The notes: generated from the sequence alone by a model not told the origin. Positions 1 to 9,947 are shown, numbered from the stretch's first letter. The stretch: DNA of 64,000 nucleotides from Nocardia sp. CY41 (GCF_009829325.1 NZ_VUOS01000001.1:248001-312000), one strand, 5' to 3'. A program made the numbers and translations.

Positions 1-847
1 CGTTGGTGTACCACTGGGTCAGCCGGTCGAGACGCACTTCCAGCAACTTGACCTCGTCCCAGTCGGTCAAGGCGTCGACCCGGTCGGAAAGCCAGGGAGC
101 GGCCTCCGCCAAGCCGCGCATGATGTCCTCGACCGGCCCCTGGCGGGCGGACTCGTCGGCGCCCTTGGCGATCAACGTCGCGCACTGCCAGTAATCGCCG
201 CGGTCGAGCAGAACCGCCACCCGCCGGGCGCTGACGATCGGCAGCGCCCCCGCGGGGTCGATCTCCGTGCGCGGCAAGCGGAACCACCAGACGTCCATCG
301 GCGTCGGCCAGGTGCGGGTCGGCAATCCGGCGGCCGCCCGCAGCAGCGAAGCGCGGCCGTCGCAGGCTACGGTCAGGTCGGCTTCGATCGAGCCGCTCGC
401 ACCGTCGACGGTCCGATAGGTCACGCCGCCGACCCTGCCGTCTATCCAGATCAGGTCGGTGGCCTCGGTGTTCATCCGCAGCCGGAAGGTGGGCTCGGCC
501 GCGGCGGCCCGCGCGAGCAGATCCAGCAGATCCCACTGCGGCACCATGGCGACGTACTTGTGCTTGCCCGGCAGATTCTTCAGCGTGGCGAGTGTCTGCA
601 GGCCGCCCGCGATCGGCAGCTGCACCTGATCCACTCTGCGCGCGGGAAGTTTCGCGAATTCGGCGCCCAGCCCCAGTTCATCGAGCAGGTCCAGGGTCGT
701 GGGATGCACAGTGTCGCCGCGGAAGTCGCGGAAGAAGTCCTTGTGCTTCTCCAGCACCGTGACCTCGACACCGCCCCGTGCGAGCAGCAGCCCGAGAATC
801 ATTCCGGCCGGTCCCCCGCCGACCACCAGGCATGTCGTGCGTTCCAT
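1..847 (-). CDS. FAD-dependent monooxygenase (PHBH type), partial at window edge
   Basis: About 282 N-terminal residues are present; the gene runs off the left end of the window. The start is ATG at 847. The N terminus has the Rossmann dinucleotide fold motif G10-x-G12-x-x-G15 and an acidic residue (E33) at the end of the second strand, which binds the FAD adenosine ribose. A CDG motif (D163-G164) matches the second FAD/NAD(P)H motif of the p-hydroxybenzoate hydroxylase family. Such flavoproteins hydroxylate aromatic or polyketide-like substrates with NAD(P)H and oxygen. The substrate cannot be told from this fragment. A DUF4334 gene lies upstream on the same strand, 118 bases away, and could be cotranscribed. 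Family assignment is firm; specific function is open. Confidence 0.85.
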   Translation of the reverse strand, partial: MERTTCLVVGGGPAGMILGLLLARGGVEVTVLEKHKDFFRDFRGDTVHPTTLDLLDELGLGAEFAKLPARRVDQVQLPIAGGLQTLATLKNLPGKHKYVAMVPQWDLLDLLARAAAAEPTFRLRMNTEATDLIWIDGRVGGVTYRTVDGASGSIEADLTVACDGRASLLRAAAGLPTRTWPTPMDVWWFRLPRTEIDPAGALPIVSARRVAVLLDRGDYWQCATLIAKGADESARQGPVEDIMRGLAEAAPWLSDRVDALTDWDEVKLLEVRLDRLTQWYTN

Positions 848-965
848 CGACTGTGCCTCCCTCGGTCACCATCGCCGCAAGGTGTCGCCTGTTTGCGCAA
901 ATCCTAGTGCGACGGGCGCGGCGCCGGACGCGGATCGGTCGTGGCCGACCGGATCGGCAACCGCC

Positions 966-1499
966 TCAGTCGATGTCCCGGTGCAGGACGAAGAAGTACG
1001 GTTCCGCCATACCGCGCAAATCCATCACGCCGAACAGGGTGTGCTCGTCGGCACGCCGGAAGTGGTCGATGATCGGCAGGTGGTCGTAGACCATCGCGGC
1101 ACTGGTCACGCCGCGGTATTCGACCGCACGCAGACGCGCGGTGTACTTGCCGGTGCGCAACGCGGGACGCAGGACCGGCAGCGCCTTGCGCACGGCACGC
1201 ACACCCGGCAGCGGCACCCGCCCGGCCAATGCGACCGGGACGCGGCGCGGATCGACGGGAAATACCGTGCCGCCGGAGGTGAACAGCAGCGGATGCACGC
1301 TGTCGGGACCGTCGAACTGCTTGCCGTACCAGCCCGAAGCCACCAGCACGCCATCCATCGGATGACCGGTGTCCAGTTCCTCGCCGCGCCAGCGCCCCGT
1401 CGTGATCTCCTCGACCCGTGCGGCCGGGAGGCGATCGAACAGTGCCCACGCCTCCTGCGCGGTATGGACGTCCGTCGCGGTCAGCTCGTTCGCGGCCAT
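966..1499 (-). CDS. DUF4334 / GXWXG domain protein
   Basis: This 177-residue soluble protein carries the GRWRG signature (residues 35-39), followed by TGHPMDG and a WYGKQF stretch, which together define the paired GXWXG and DUF4334 domains. No signal peptide or membrane segment is seen. The function of the family is unknown to me; members are common in actinobacteria. A good AGGAGA ribosome site precedes the ATG at 1499, which supports the start. It sits just upstream of, and on the same strand as, the FAD monooxygenase, so a small operon is plausible. A lipocalin-like or ligand-binding role is sometimes suggested by the fold but is inference only. Confidence 0.8.
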   Translation of the reverse strand: MAANELTATDVHTAQEAWALFDRLPAARVEEITTGRWRGEELDTGHPMDGVLVASGWYGKQFDGPDSVHPLLFTSGGTVFPVDPRRVPVALAGRVPLPGVRAVRKALPVLRPALRTGKYTARLRAVEYRGVTSAAMVYDHLPIIDHFRRADEHTLFGVMDLRGMAEPYFFVLHRDID

Positions 1500-1597
1500 G
1501 TCTCCTACTTCCTTCGGCGAGGCAACGGTGCGATAGATACCCTATCCATCTCTCAGAACGTGGCGGTCGGCCAGGTCCCGGTGTGCCCCGCGCGGGC

Positions 1598-2104
1598 TCA
1601 GTAGCTCGCCATGAGGTAGATCCCGGCGATGATCATGACGCACGCGGCGATGCGTTTGGAGCTCACCGCACGCCGTGGGAAGCCCATCAGTCCGAAGTGG
1701 TCGATCGCGAGCGCCCCGAACATCTGTCCCGCGATGATCAACGCATTGAAGGTGCCTGCGCCCACGTCGGAAGCCACGGAGATCATCGCCAGGATGGCGG
1801 CGCCGCCGAGCAGGCCGCCGAACGGCGCCCACCGCGGCATGCTTCGAATGTCGGCCTTCGTCGGCCACGGCCGGTTGGTGGAAACCAGCAGCGCCACCGT
1901 GAGGAAGATGGCGAAGCCGGTGAACGCCACGGCGTAGGAGATCACGCCGCACAACCAGACATTTTTCAATGCCAGCTTCAGCGAGTTCTGGCAACCGGCT
2001 TCCACGGAGCGCAGTGCGCCGCCGACCAGGATGAACGCGAAGATGAGTGCCATCGTGGCGCGAGGCAGCGCGGCACGGGTCTTTTCGGCGGTCTGCACCG
2101 TCAT
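1598..2104 (-). CDS. DMT-superfamily half transporter (DUF606/YdcZ type), copy 1
   Basis: This 168-residue integral membrane protein has about five hydrophobic segments. It belongs to the small YdcZ/DUF606 branch of the drug/metabolite transporter superfamily; these half-size proteins have about half the helices of a full EamA transporter and are thought to dimerise. Key shared stretches are FILVGGALRSVEAGCQN near the N terminus and DHFGLMGFPRR near the C terminus. A close paralogue lies just upstream on the same strand (2164-2652), 59 bases away, so the two may form a heteromeric transporter (inference). The substrate is unknown. The N-terminal 17 residues are polar and probably cytoplasmic. 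Confidence 0.8.
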   Translation of the reverse strand: MTVQTAEKTRAALPRATMALIFAFILVGGALRSVEAGCQNSLKLALKNVWLCGVISYAVAFTGFAIFLTVALLVSTNRPWPTKADIRSMPRWAPFGGLLGGAAILAMISVASDVGAGTFNALIIAGQMFGALAIDHFGLMGFPRRAVSSKRIAACVMIIAGIYLMASY

Positions 2105-2163
2105 GGGGAGTCCTCGGGAGAGTGCGGAGGGTTGGTTTGCCGGCAGCGGGGCGCGTCCTGCCG

Positions 2164-2652
2164 TCAGGTGACGCTGACCCTGGGCTCACCGGCCGCGGGC
2201 TCGTCGGCCATCAGGTAGATCGCGAGCGTGATGAGCCCGCAGGCCACCAGACGCGGAAAGCTGGCGGATCGCTCTTCGAATCCCATGAGTCCGAAGTGGT
2301 CCATGATCACGGCGACCACCATCTCGCCTACGATCACCAGCGCGCTGAACGTCGCCACGCCGACATGACGGGCGACGGCGATCATCCCCATCACCGCCGC
2401 GCCGCCCAGCAGACCGCCGAACGGCGCCCACCACGGCATGTTCCGCACGTCGTCGAGCGTCGGCCACGGACTCTTCGACGACAGTGCGAGGAAGATCGAA
2501 AAACCGGTCAGCGCAACGGCATACGAGATCACGGCGCACAACCACATGTTCTTCATGTGGTTCATCAACGTATTCTGGCAGCCGGCCTCGGCCGACCGTA
2601 GGCTACCTCCGACCAGGATGAACAGAAATACCAGTCCGATGGCGATGCTCAT
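2164..2652 (-). CDS. DMT-superfamily half transporter (DUF606/YdcZ type), copy 2
   Basis: A 162-residue membrane protein paralogous to the neighbour at 1598-2104. It shares FILVGGSLRSAEAGCQN, WAPFGGLLGGAA and DHFGLMGFEER at matching positions. About five membrane segments are predicted by eye. I place the start at ATG 2652, where the hydrophobic segment begins right away (MSIAIGLVFLF), as in the family; the open frame extends further upstream, but that part is Arg-rich and lacks homology. An AAGGA lies about 11 bases upstream. The gene is divergent from the permease gene at 2859, with a 206-base shared promoter region. Pairing of two half transporters suggests a heterodimer; the substrate is unknown. 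Confidence 0.8.
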   Translation of the reverse strand: MSIAIGLVFLFILVGGSLRSAEAGCQNTLMNHMKNMWLCAVISYAVALTGFSIFLALSSKSPWPTLDDVRNMPWWAPFGGLLGGAAVMGMIAVARHVGVATFSALVIVGEMVVAVIMDHFGLMGFEERSASFPRLVACGLITLAIYLMADEPAAGEPRVSVT

Positions 2653-2858
2653 GGGCAATACATCCTTGACTCGGCGGCGGACGAACCCGAGATCTCCTCG
2701 GACACAATGGATTCCATCCGACGAATGGGGCCGGCCTGCCCGACCCTGTGTGACCCGCATAACGTACCATCGTCTAACGGCACGTTCAATGGGTAAACGA
2801 GAATCGCCATCTCGGTCTCCCGCCCGCGGCCGGGAAGGGGCGCGCACGAAAGGCTGCC

Positions 2859-4115
2859 ATGATGACAGTCGTGCCCGAACTGGTCGATTCCGCTACGCGA
2901 AACCCGCCCGCGACCACAGCCGGGCGGCGGCTGAGCGTTCTGGACCGGTTCCGCCTCGCCTTGCTGGCGGCCGGTGTGCTCTGCGTGCTCACCGGGCTGC
3001 TGCCCCGTGACGAGGCCGCCGCGAACATGCGCCGCATCGGCCCGCTGTTGCTGTTTCTCGCCGGCGTCATCGTGCTGGCCGAACTCACCAGGCAGGCCAA
3101 GGTCTTCGACGCCATCGCCCATCGCCTCGCGATCCTCGGGCGGGGCTACTATCCCGCGCTGTTCGGCCTCTGCGTCCTGTTCGCCTCCGCCACGACGGTC
3201 CTGCTGAACCTCGACACCACAGCCGTGCTCATCGCCCCGGTCATGCTGGCACTCGCGGCGCCTGCCCGTATTCCGCCACTGCCGCTGGCCATGACCACCC
3301 TGTGGCTGGCCAACACCGCGAGCCTGTTGCTACCGGTTTCCAATCTCACGAATCTGCTCGCCGCCGATCGGGTGGCCCTGTCCGCGACCGGGTTCGCGGC
3401 GAAGATGTGGGCGCCACAGCTGGTTTCGGTCGCCGCGACGACGGTGTGCCTGTGGGTGTGGTACTGGCGGCGGGGACGCCGGGAAACCGACCGCTATCTG
3501 CCGCCCGAACCGATCCGGCCCACGAACTTCCGAGAGCGCTCGCTGTTCTTCACCACAGCGGGGGCCTGCCTGCTGTTCATCATCGCGATCCCCCTCGTCG
3601 GCGATCGGATCGGTGTCGCGGCGGCACTCGCGGCGCTGATCGCGTTGGCGGCGTTCGCCGTGTTCGACCGCGGCGCCTTGCGGTGGTCGCTCGTCCCGTG
3701 GCAGCTGTTCGTTTTCGTGGTCGGCCTGTTTCTGGTGGTACCCACCCTGAGCCGACTCGGTCTCGGTGACCTGATGCACGCCCTGATCGGCACCGACCCG
3801 GGCGCGTCCGGCGCGTTCCGCGCCGCGGCGGCGGGCGCGGTTCTGTCCAATGTCGCGAACAACCTGCCCGCTTACACGGCAGGCGAGTCGGTGATTCCCG
3901 AGCAGAACGGCGATCAGCTCCTCGCCTTGCTGATCGGCACCAATGTCGGCCCGATCGTCACGCCGTGGGGCTCGCTCGCCACTCTGCTGTGCTTGGAATT
4001 CTGCCGTATGCACGGTGTACGGGTCCCCATGCGGCGTTTCGTCCTGACCGGTGCCGCCCTCGCCGTGGTCGCCACCGCAGGAGCGGTCGCAGCGCTGTGG
4101 ATCACCGGTAGCTAG
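2859..4115 (+). CDS. SLC13/ArsB-type ion transporter permease
   Basis: This 418-residue polytopic membrane protein has about 10-11 hydrophobic segments. The segment LLNLDTTAVLIAPVM and the later repeat-like NVANNLPAY match the twin Asn/Asp-containing helical hairpins of the ion transporter superfamily (ArsB, NhaD, SLC13/DASS). Such carriers move arsenite, sodium/protons or dicarboxylates; the sequence does not settle which. No arsenic-resistance genes (arsR, arsC) are nearby, so an arsenite role is not supported by context. An AAAGG ribosome site fits the start at 2859, with ATG 2862 as an equally good alternative. It is transcribed divergently from the DMT pair. Confidence 0.8.
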   Translation: MMTVVPELVDSATRNPPATTAGRRLSVLDRFRLALLAAGVLCVLTGLLPRDEAAANMRRIGPLLLFLAGVIVLAELTRQAKVFDAIAHRLAILGRGYYPALFGLCVLFASATTVLLNLDTTAVLIAPVMLALAAPARIPPLPLAMTTLWLANTASLLLPVSNLTNLLAADRVALSATGFAAKMWAPQLVSVAATTVCLWVWYWRRGRRETDRYLPPEPIRPTNFRERSLFFTTAGACLLFIIAIPLVGDRIGVAAALAALIALAAFAVFDRGALRWSLVPWQLFVFVVGLFLVVPTLSRLGLGDLMHALIGTDPGASGAFRAAAAGAVLSNVANNLPAYTAGESVIPEQNGDQLLALLIGTNVGPIVTPWGSLATLLCLEFCRMHGVRVPMRRFVLTGAALAVVATAGAVAALWITGS

Positions 4116-4331
4116 GTGACGAGACATCGCCGCGCTTGACCTCGAGTGCGGTAGAGGTACCAGGATGGCCGTCGGGGTCGGATCGAGACGCACGTCGAGG
4201 TCCGATCTCACGCGCGGAACCACCGGTTCCGGTCGTGCTCCCGCTGGTCATCCGTACACCCAACAGCGGGAGCCATCCGCGCCCACGGCCACCCGGCAGG
4301 GCGGTGAGCACGCAGCAGGGGTTGAGCCGAG

Positions 4332-4595
4332 TCAGTTCGGAGCCGTGATTTCCCACTCGTAGATGGTGAGTTCCGAGGAGCCGGTGGTGTGCACGGGATC
4401 GGTGAACGCGATCTCCCGGGCGGCGTCCAGGCTCTCGGCGTAGATCACGTACGCGCCGCCGGTGCCGTCGGTGAACCGGCCGCTCTCCTGCAGCTGCCCG
4501 CGGTCGTCCAGCGACCGCAGGAACTGCCGATGCGGCTCGATCACGGCATTGTCGAAGCGCGGGGTGCGCATCGCCAGAACGAGGTACTTGTTCAC
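4332..4595 (-). CDS. YciI-like protein
   Basis: An 87-residue soluble protein with the YciI/dimeric alpha-beta barrel pattern: [10 protein letters not shown] strand, a PHRQFLRSL helix, [15 protein letters not shown], then the DPVHTTG turn and a final strand ending in WEI. The conserved His (PHRQF) and Asp (DPV) of the presumed active site are present. The exact reaction is not known for this branch. The start is GTG at 4595, where GTGA overlaps the nusB stop by four bases. The gene therefore is translationally coupled to nusB and is the last of the pepQ-efp-nusB group. Confidence 0.8.
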   Translation of the reverse strand: MNKYLVLAMRTPRFDNAVIEPHRQFLRSLDDRGQLQESGRFTDGTGGAYVIYAESLDAAREIAFTDPVHTTGSSELTIYEWEITAPN

Positions 4596-5107
4596 GACTC
4601 CGGCTCCGGCCGCGGAGCCCGAGTCGCGGCCGCCGCCGCACGCACCTGCGGCGCCACCAGGACGACCTGCCCCAGCACGCCGTTGAGGAAGGACGGGGAA
4701 TCGTCGGTGGACAGCTCCTTGGCCAGCTCCACCGCTTCGTCCACGGCGACGACCGGCGGGACGTCGCTCGCGTGGAACAGCTCCCAGACCGCGATGCGCA
4801 GAATCGCGCGATCCACGGCCGGGAGCCGCGCCAAGGTCCAATCCTGCAGGTAGGACTCGATGGTGCCGTCCACCCGGTCGAGGTCGTCGGCGACGCCGCC
4901 GACCAGAGTGCGGGTGTAGGGGTGCACCGGCGCGACCGACTGGTCGCGACCGGCGAGCTCGGCGCGCTCGTCGAGCAGATCGGCGGCGTCGACGTCCCTG
5001 GCCTCGGCCTCGAACAACAGGTCGACCGCGCGGCGGCGGGCCTTGTGCCGCGCGCCGAGCTTCTTGTACGTGGACTTCTTGTCCACGGGCTGGTCAGCCA
5101 CGGTCAC
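4592..5107 (-). CDS. nusB: Transcription antitermination factor NusB
   Basis: This 171-residue all-helical protein matches NusB. It shows [19 protein letters not shown] at residues 19-37, [16 protein letters not shown] in the middle, and [13 protein letters not shown] followed by FLNGVLG near the end, all family hallmarks. With NusE (S10) it binds the boxA element and promotes antitermination of rRNA operons in the cytoplasm. The length is slightly above the usual 135-160 because of an extended Ala/Pro-rich C terminus. Start is GTG 5107; a second GTG two codons on is an alternative. The downstream YciI-like gene overlaps its stop. efp lies 27 bases upstream, the conserved actinobacterial order. 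Confidence 0.95.
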   Translation of the reverse strand: MTVADQPVDKKSTYKKLGARHKARRRAVDLLFEAEARDVDAADLLDERAELAGRDQSVAPVHPYTRTLVGGVADDLDRVDGTIESYLQDWTLARLPAVDRAILRIAVWELFHASDVPPVVAVDEAVELAKELSTDDSPSFLNGVLGQVVLVAPQVRAAAAATRAPRPEPES

Positions 5108-5134
5108 ATCATCCCGAATTCGCCGGCCGGGTGA

Positions 5135-5698
5135 TCAGGCGTTGACCCGGCCGAGGTAGCTGCCGTCGCGCGAGTCGATGCGCAGCTTGTCGCCGGTGTT
5201 GATGAACAGCGGGACCTGCACCTCGGCGCCGGTCTCCAAGGTGGCGGGCTTGGTGCCGCCGGTGGAGCGGTCGCCCTGCAGGCCGATGTCGGTGTGCTGG
5301 ACCACGAGCTCGATCGAGACCGGGAGCTCGACGTACAGCGGCGCGCCCTCGTGCGTGGCGACCTGCACAGTCATGTTCTCCAGCAGGAAACGGGCGCCGT
5401 CGCCGATGGTCTCCTCGGCGATGGAGATCTGGTCGAAGGTCTCGCCGTCCATGAAGACGTAGTCGGTGCCGTCGTGGTAGAGGTAGGTCATGTCGCGGCG
5501 GTCGACGTTGGCGGTCTCCACCTTCACGCCGGCGTTGAAGGTCTTGTCGACCACCTTGCCGGACACGACGTTCTTCAGCTTGGTCCGCACGAACGCGGGG
5601 CCCTTGCCCGGCTTGACGTGCTGGAACTCGATGATCTGCTGGAGCTGACCGTCGATCTTCAGCACAAGGCCGTTCTTGAAGTCGCTGGTGTCCGCCAC
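5135..5698 (-). CDS. efp: Elongation factor P
   Basis: At 187 residues this is a standard-length EF-P with the KOW-like N-terminal domain and two OB folds. It binds ribosomes stalled between P and E sites and helps form peptide bonds at polyproline stretches. The loop that reaches the peptidyl-transferase centre reads KPGKGPAF with K32 at the tip. The [17 protein letters not shown] stretch and IDTRDG-like ending ([12 protein letters not shown]) are the family C-terminal signature. Start GTG 5698 follows an AGGAG about 11 bases upstream. It lies 48 bases downstream of pepQ and 27 upstream of nusB, so the three are probably cotranscribed. I see no epmA/epmB-type modification genes in the window. 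Confidence 0.97.
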   Translation of the reverse strand: MADTSDFKNGLVLKIDGQLQQIIEFQHVKPGKGPAFVRTKLKNVVSGKVVDKTFNAGVKVETANVDRRDMTYLYHDGTDYVFMDGETFDQISIAEETIGDGARFLLENMTVQVATHEGAPLYVELPVSIELVVQHTDIGLQGDRSTGGTKPATLETGAEVQVPLFINTGDKLRIDSRDGSYLGRVNA

Positions 5699-5746
5699 TG
5701 TCTTCGGATCTCCTCGTTCTACCGCTTGGTCTCGGGCAGACCGGCG

Positions 5747-6874
5747 TCAGTCGACGACGGTCAGGTCTTTGCTGGTGTGGGTGAGCAATTCCGGGCCCCC
5801 TTCGCGCACCACGAGCGTGTCCTCGATCCGGACCCCGCCGCGGCCGGGAAAGTACACACCTGGTTCGACGGTCACCGCCACGCCAGTCAGAAGTGTACCG
5901 GTTCCGGTTTTCGCGATTCCGGGCGCTTCGTGGATCTGCAACCCGACCCCGTGGCCGAGGCCGTGCACGAACAACTTGCCGTGACCCGCGGCCTCGATCA
6001 CCGCCCGCGACGCGGCATCCACGTCGGCCACCGGAATCCCCGGCCGCAGCGCTCGGCACCCGGCCCGCTGCGCATCGGCGACCAGTGCGTACACCTCGCG
6101 CTGCCAGTCGGTCGGCGCGCCGAGCACGAAGGTGCGGGTCATGTCGGAGTGGTAGCCGCCGACCACCGCCCCGAAGTCCAGCTTGACGAAATCGCCCGCG
6201 GCCAGCACGGCGCCGGTCGGGCGATGATGCGGGACAGCAGAGTTCGCGCCGGTGGCCACGATGGTCTCGAACGACACCGCTTCGGCGCCGTGCTCGAACA
6301 TGGCCCATTCCAAATCCCTGGCCACCTGACGCTCCGTGCGACCGGGACGCAGTCCGCCGCGCTCCAGCAGGGCGGCCAGACCGGCGTCGCCCGCCGCGCA
6401 GGCCGCGCGCAGTTGTTCCACCTCGTAGGCGTCCTTGACCATGCGCAACTGCTCGACCAGGCCGGGTGAGGCGACGAACTGCAGGCCGGTGCGCTGTTCG
6501 AGGAAACCGCGATGCTGTTCGACGGTGACGACATGGCTTTCGAAACCGACCCGGCCGACCTGCCACTCCCCGGCCAGCTGCACGATCCGCCGCGCGGTGG
6601 CGCGCGCGATCTCCGCCCGCAGGTCGGGCACCTGTTCGGCGACCTGGGTTCGATACCGGCCGTCGGTGCCGATCACGGTCCGTTCCTCGGCGGCGCGCGT
6701 GTCCCAGGAGTGCACGAGCAACGCCGCGTTGGAACCGGTGAACCCGGTCAGATATCTGATGTTCACCAGATCGGTGACGAGCAGGGCATCCACCCCGTTC
6801 TCCACCAGCAGGCTGCGCAGCGCGCTCCGCCGCGCCGCGTAGTCCGGCACATGACCCTGGTGATCAGCACACAT
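5747..6874 (-). CDS. pepQ: M24 family Xaa-Pro aminopeptidase/dipeptidase
   Basis: This 375-residue cytoplasmic enzyme has a creatinase-like N-terminal domain (residues 15-140) and a pita-bread metallopeptidase domain (145-375). The five metal ligands of the M24 fold are all visible: D233, D244, H308 (GLGHGVG), E337 (VEPGVY) and E351 (RIED). It removes the N-terminal residue before proline, or splits Xaa-Pro dipeptides. The pairing with efp is conserved in actinobacteria, recalled as Rv2535c-Rv2534c in M. tuberculosis. The start is ATG 6874. The 222 bases upstream form a divergent promoter region shared with the prepilin peptidase gene. Confidence 0.92.
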   Translation of the reverse strand: MCADHQGHVPDYAARRSALRSLLVENGVDALLVTDLVNIRYLTGFTGSNAALLVHSWDTRAAEERTVIGTDGRYRTQVAEQVPDLRAEIARATARRIVQLAGEWQVGRVGFESHVVTVEQHRGFLEQRTGLQFVASPGLVEQLRMVKDAYEVEQLRAACAAGDAGLAALLERGGLRPGRTERQVARDLEWAMFEHGAEAVSFETIVATGANSAVPHHRPTGAVLAAGDFVKLDFGAVVGGYHSDMTRTFVLGAPTDWQREVYALVADAQRAGCRALRPGIPVADVDAASRAVIEAAGHGKLFVHGLGHGVGLQIHEAPGIAKTGTGTLLTGVAVTVEPGVYFPGRGGVRIEDTLVVREGGPELLTHTSKDLTVVD

Positions 6875-7096
6875 GAGTCAAAACTACCGCCGACACACCG
6901 GTTGCCGACAGGCAACACGTACTCGGCATGCCGCCGGCGCGGGCGAAGCACCACGTCTTCATGGAAAACGCTGCCCCGCAGCACTTCTCGAAAGACGGCA
7001 CGGCGGCTGACCCATAGCCTGTTCACATTCACCCGGATTGTGCACATTCCGGGCGGGCACGACTCTTCCACTCCGGAACCGGGCGAGAGTGGAGAC

Positions 7097-7570
7097 ATGA
7101 CTCCTCTCGCGTGCGCCGTACTCACCCTGTGGTGCGCGGCGCTGACGGTGTTCGACCTGCGCGAACGACGCCTACCGAACGGACTGACCGGTTCGGGTGC
7201 GCTGACGGTCCTCGGATATGGCCTGCACACAGGACAATTCACCGCCGCGCTGCTGGGCGCGGCGCTGCTGTCGGCACCGTATCTGCTGGTACACCTCGCC
7301 GCACCCGCCGCACTGGGGGCGGGGGACGTCAAACTCGCGGCGATGCTCGGCGGGGCGGCCGCCCTCGGCGGCACTGGACCGTGGGTGTGGGCCGCACTCG
7401 GCGCACCGTCGCTGACCGCGTGTGTCGCGCTGGGCACGCTGGCCTGTCGTAGCGTATTCGGCCCCCATCCCAACGACCCCCGCACCGGCGCGGTCACCGT
7501 GCCGCACGGTCCCGCGATGTGTCTGGCGACCTTGCTCGCCTTACTGTCATCGGCCCTCGATTCGAGCTGA
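7097..7570 (+). CDS. Minimal A24-family prepilin peptidase
   Basis: This 157-residue membrane protein contains the two catalytic aspartates of type IV prepilin peptidases: D20 in FDLRERRLPN and D77 in GAGDVKL. It lacks the N-terminal methyltransferase domain of full-length PilD, as is usual for short actinobacterial A24 proteins. About four to five membrane segments follow by eye. The family cleaves leader peptides of type IV pilin-like or Flp/Tad pilins at the membrane. No pilin or assembly gene is nearby, so its substrate must be encoded elsewhere. The start ATG 7097 follows a GGAG-like site. A downstream stretch of 192 bases separates it from the stress protein. Confidence 0.87.
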   Translation: MTPLACAVLTLWCAALTVFDLRERRLPNGLTGSGALTVLGYGLHTGQFTAALLGAALLSAPYLLVHLAAPAALGAGDVKLAAMLGGAAALGGTGPWVWAALGAPSLTACVALGTLACRSVFGPHPNDPRTGAVTVPHGPAMCLATLLALLSSALDSS

Positions 7571-7762
7571 GCCCGGCGCTTCCGCGCCGACGACTCCAGC
7601 GGATCGCGAAGCCAGCAAATTTGCGGCAATTCATCGGTAGCATCAATCGCGGGCAACGACTTTCCCGAGCGGCCGCGGCAGCAGCGCTCCTGGTGCGGCA
7701 CTTCGGCGAGTCGCCCCTCGCATGCGCGACGACAGGAAGCAGCGTCGAGAAGGAGCCGCCCA

Positions 7763-8644
7763 GTGAATCCGAGGCATCCGTCGCGGAGACCGATCGTCGT
7801 GGGAACCGACGGTTCCGATCCCTCGATCACGGCGGTCCGCTGGGCGGCACAGACCGCGGCGCTGCACGACGCGCCCCTGCACATCTCGCTCGTCGTCGAG
7901 TCCTCGCTCGGATCCGCCGACGACGATCCGCCGCGGCCTGCCGCGTTGCTGCGGGTGCGCGAAGCGGACGAGGCGATCGAGCGCGCCGCGGACGCCGCGG
8001 TAGCGGCTGCGCACACCGTGCGTGACATCGCCATCGGCACCGAGATCCGCACCGCGCACATCGCGGGCGCCCTGATCGAGCGGTCCCGGAGCGCGGCGAT
8101 GCTGGTGGTCGGCACCCGTGGTGTCGGCCGCGTGCAACGCGTCCTGCTCGGCTCGGTGAGCACCGCCGTCGCCAGGGACGCCGACTGCCCGGTGGCGGTG
8201 GTACCCGACGACACGCCGTTGTGGGACCGGACGAGCACGGGCCCGGTGATCGTCGGGGTGGACGGGTCCTCCTCCGAGCAAGCCGCCATCGAGGTGGCGG
8301 CGACCGAGGCGTCGCTGCGCGGAGTCGAACTGGTGGCCGTGCACACCTGGGGCGAGGTCGAGCCGCTGGCCGCGATCGGTACCGACCGGTCCGCGCTGCG
8401 CCGGACCGAGGAAGCGTTGCTCGCCACCAGCCTGGCCGGCTGGCAGGAGCAGTACCCGGAGCTGACCATCCGGCGTGAGGTCGTCCGCGACCGTCCGGAG
8501 CGGCGGCTGCTCGAACGCTCGCGCGACGGACAGTTGCTGGTGGTGGGCAACCGGGGCCGAGGGACGCTGGGGCGGCTGCTGTTCGGCTCGGTGAGTGACG
8601 CGCTGCTGCGCTCGGTGGATCGGCCCATCGTCATCGCCCGGTGA
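7763..8644 (+). CDS. Tandem-domain universal stress protein
   Basis: A 293-residue protein made of two UspA domains, about residues 8-150 and 160-293. Each begins with a strand ending in VGTDGSDPS or VGVDGSSSE and ends with the ATP-binding pattern G-x2-G-x9-GS ([17 protein letters not shown] and [17 protein letters not shown]), so both halves probably bind ATP. Tandem Usp proteins are abundant in mycobacteria, where several respond to hypoxia and dormancy signals; that regulation is not shown here. The start is GTG 7763 behind a clear AAGGAG. It lies 98 bases before the aroC start on the same strand. Confidence 0.92.
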   Translation: MNPRHPSRRPIVVGTDGSDPSITAVRWAAQTAALHDAPLHISLVVESSLGSADDDPPRPAALLRVREADEAIERAADAAVAAAHTVRDIAIGTEIRTAHIAGALIERSRSAAMLVVGTRGVGRVQRVLLGSVSTAVARDADCPVAVVPDDTPLWDRTSTGPVIVGVDGSSSEQAAIEVAATEASLRGVELVAVHTWGEVEPLAAIGTDRSALRRTEEALLATSLAGWQEQYPELTIRREVVRDRPERRLLERSRDGQLLVVGNRGRGTLGRLLFGSVSDALLRSVDRPIVIAR

Positions 8645-8742
8645 GCACCTCGGCCCGCGGTAGCCGGGCCTCCCCCACCGTGCGCGTCGTCACGGCGGGC
8701 CACGTTCCGGAGCAGCGGCGTCGACATGGGAAGATGAACGAT

Positions 8743-9947
8743 GTGCTGCGTTGGATAACTGCCGGAGAATCCCATGGTCCCGCTCTCGTCGCCATCCTCG
8801 AGGGGATGGTGGCAGGCGTCGAGGTGACGTCCGACGAGATCTCCACGCAGCTCGCCCGCCGCAGGCTCGGCTACGGCCGCGGCGCGCGGATGAAGTTCGA
8901 GGCCGACAAGGTCACCGTCGTCGGCGGTGTGCGGCATGGGCGCACCATGGGCGGCCCCGTGGCGATCGAGGTGGCCAACTCCGAATGGCCGAAATGGACC
9001 ACGGTGATGTCCGCCGATCCGGTCGATCCGGCCGAACTCGCCGACCTGGCCCGCAACGCACCGCTGACCCGGCCCCGGCCCGGGCACGCCGACTACTCCG
9101 GCATGCTCAAGTACAACTTCGACGACGCCCGCAACGTGCTCGAGCGCGCCAGCGCCAGGGAGACCGCGGCGCGCGTCGCGGCGGGCACCGTCGCGCGTAA
9201 CTTCCTGCGTCAGGCGTTCGGCGCCGAGGTCGTCTCGCATGTCGTGTCCATCGGCGCGGCGCAGAACACCTCCGGCATCGTGCCCACCGCCGCCGACCTC
9301 GCCGCGGTGGACGCCAGCCCGGTGCGGGCATTCGACAAGGACGCCGAAGCCGCGATGATCGCCGAGATCGAGGCGGCCAAGAAGGACGGCGACACCCTCG
9401 GCGGCGTGGTCGAGGTGGTCGTGGAGGGCCTTCCGGTCGGCCTCGGCTCGTTCACCAGCGGTGAGAACCGGCTCGACGCCCGTCTCGCGGCCGCGCTCAT
9501 GGGCATCCAGGCCATCAAGGGCGTCGAGGTCGGCGACGGGTTCGAGACCGCGCGCCGCCGCGGCAGCGAGGCGCACGACGAGATGCGACCCGGCCCCGAC
9601 GGCGTACTGCGCTCCACCAACCGCGCGGGCGGCTTGGAGGGCGGCATGACCAACGGCGAGGCGCTGCGCGTGCGCGCCGCCATGAAGCCGATCTCCACCG
9701 TGCCGCGCGCGCTGTCCACCGTGGACATGACCACGGGCGACGAGGCCGTCGCCATCCACCAGCGCTCGGACGTCTGCGCCGTGCCCGCCGCAGGCGTGGT
9801 CGCCGAATCGATGGTGGCGCTGGTCGTCGCGCAAGCCGCGCTGGAGAAGTTCGGCGGCGACTCGCTCACCGAGACGGCCGAGAACATCACCAGCTACATC
9901 AAGCGCATCAGCACTCGCCCCCACGTGTCCGCGGACAGTCGGTCGCA

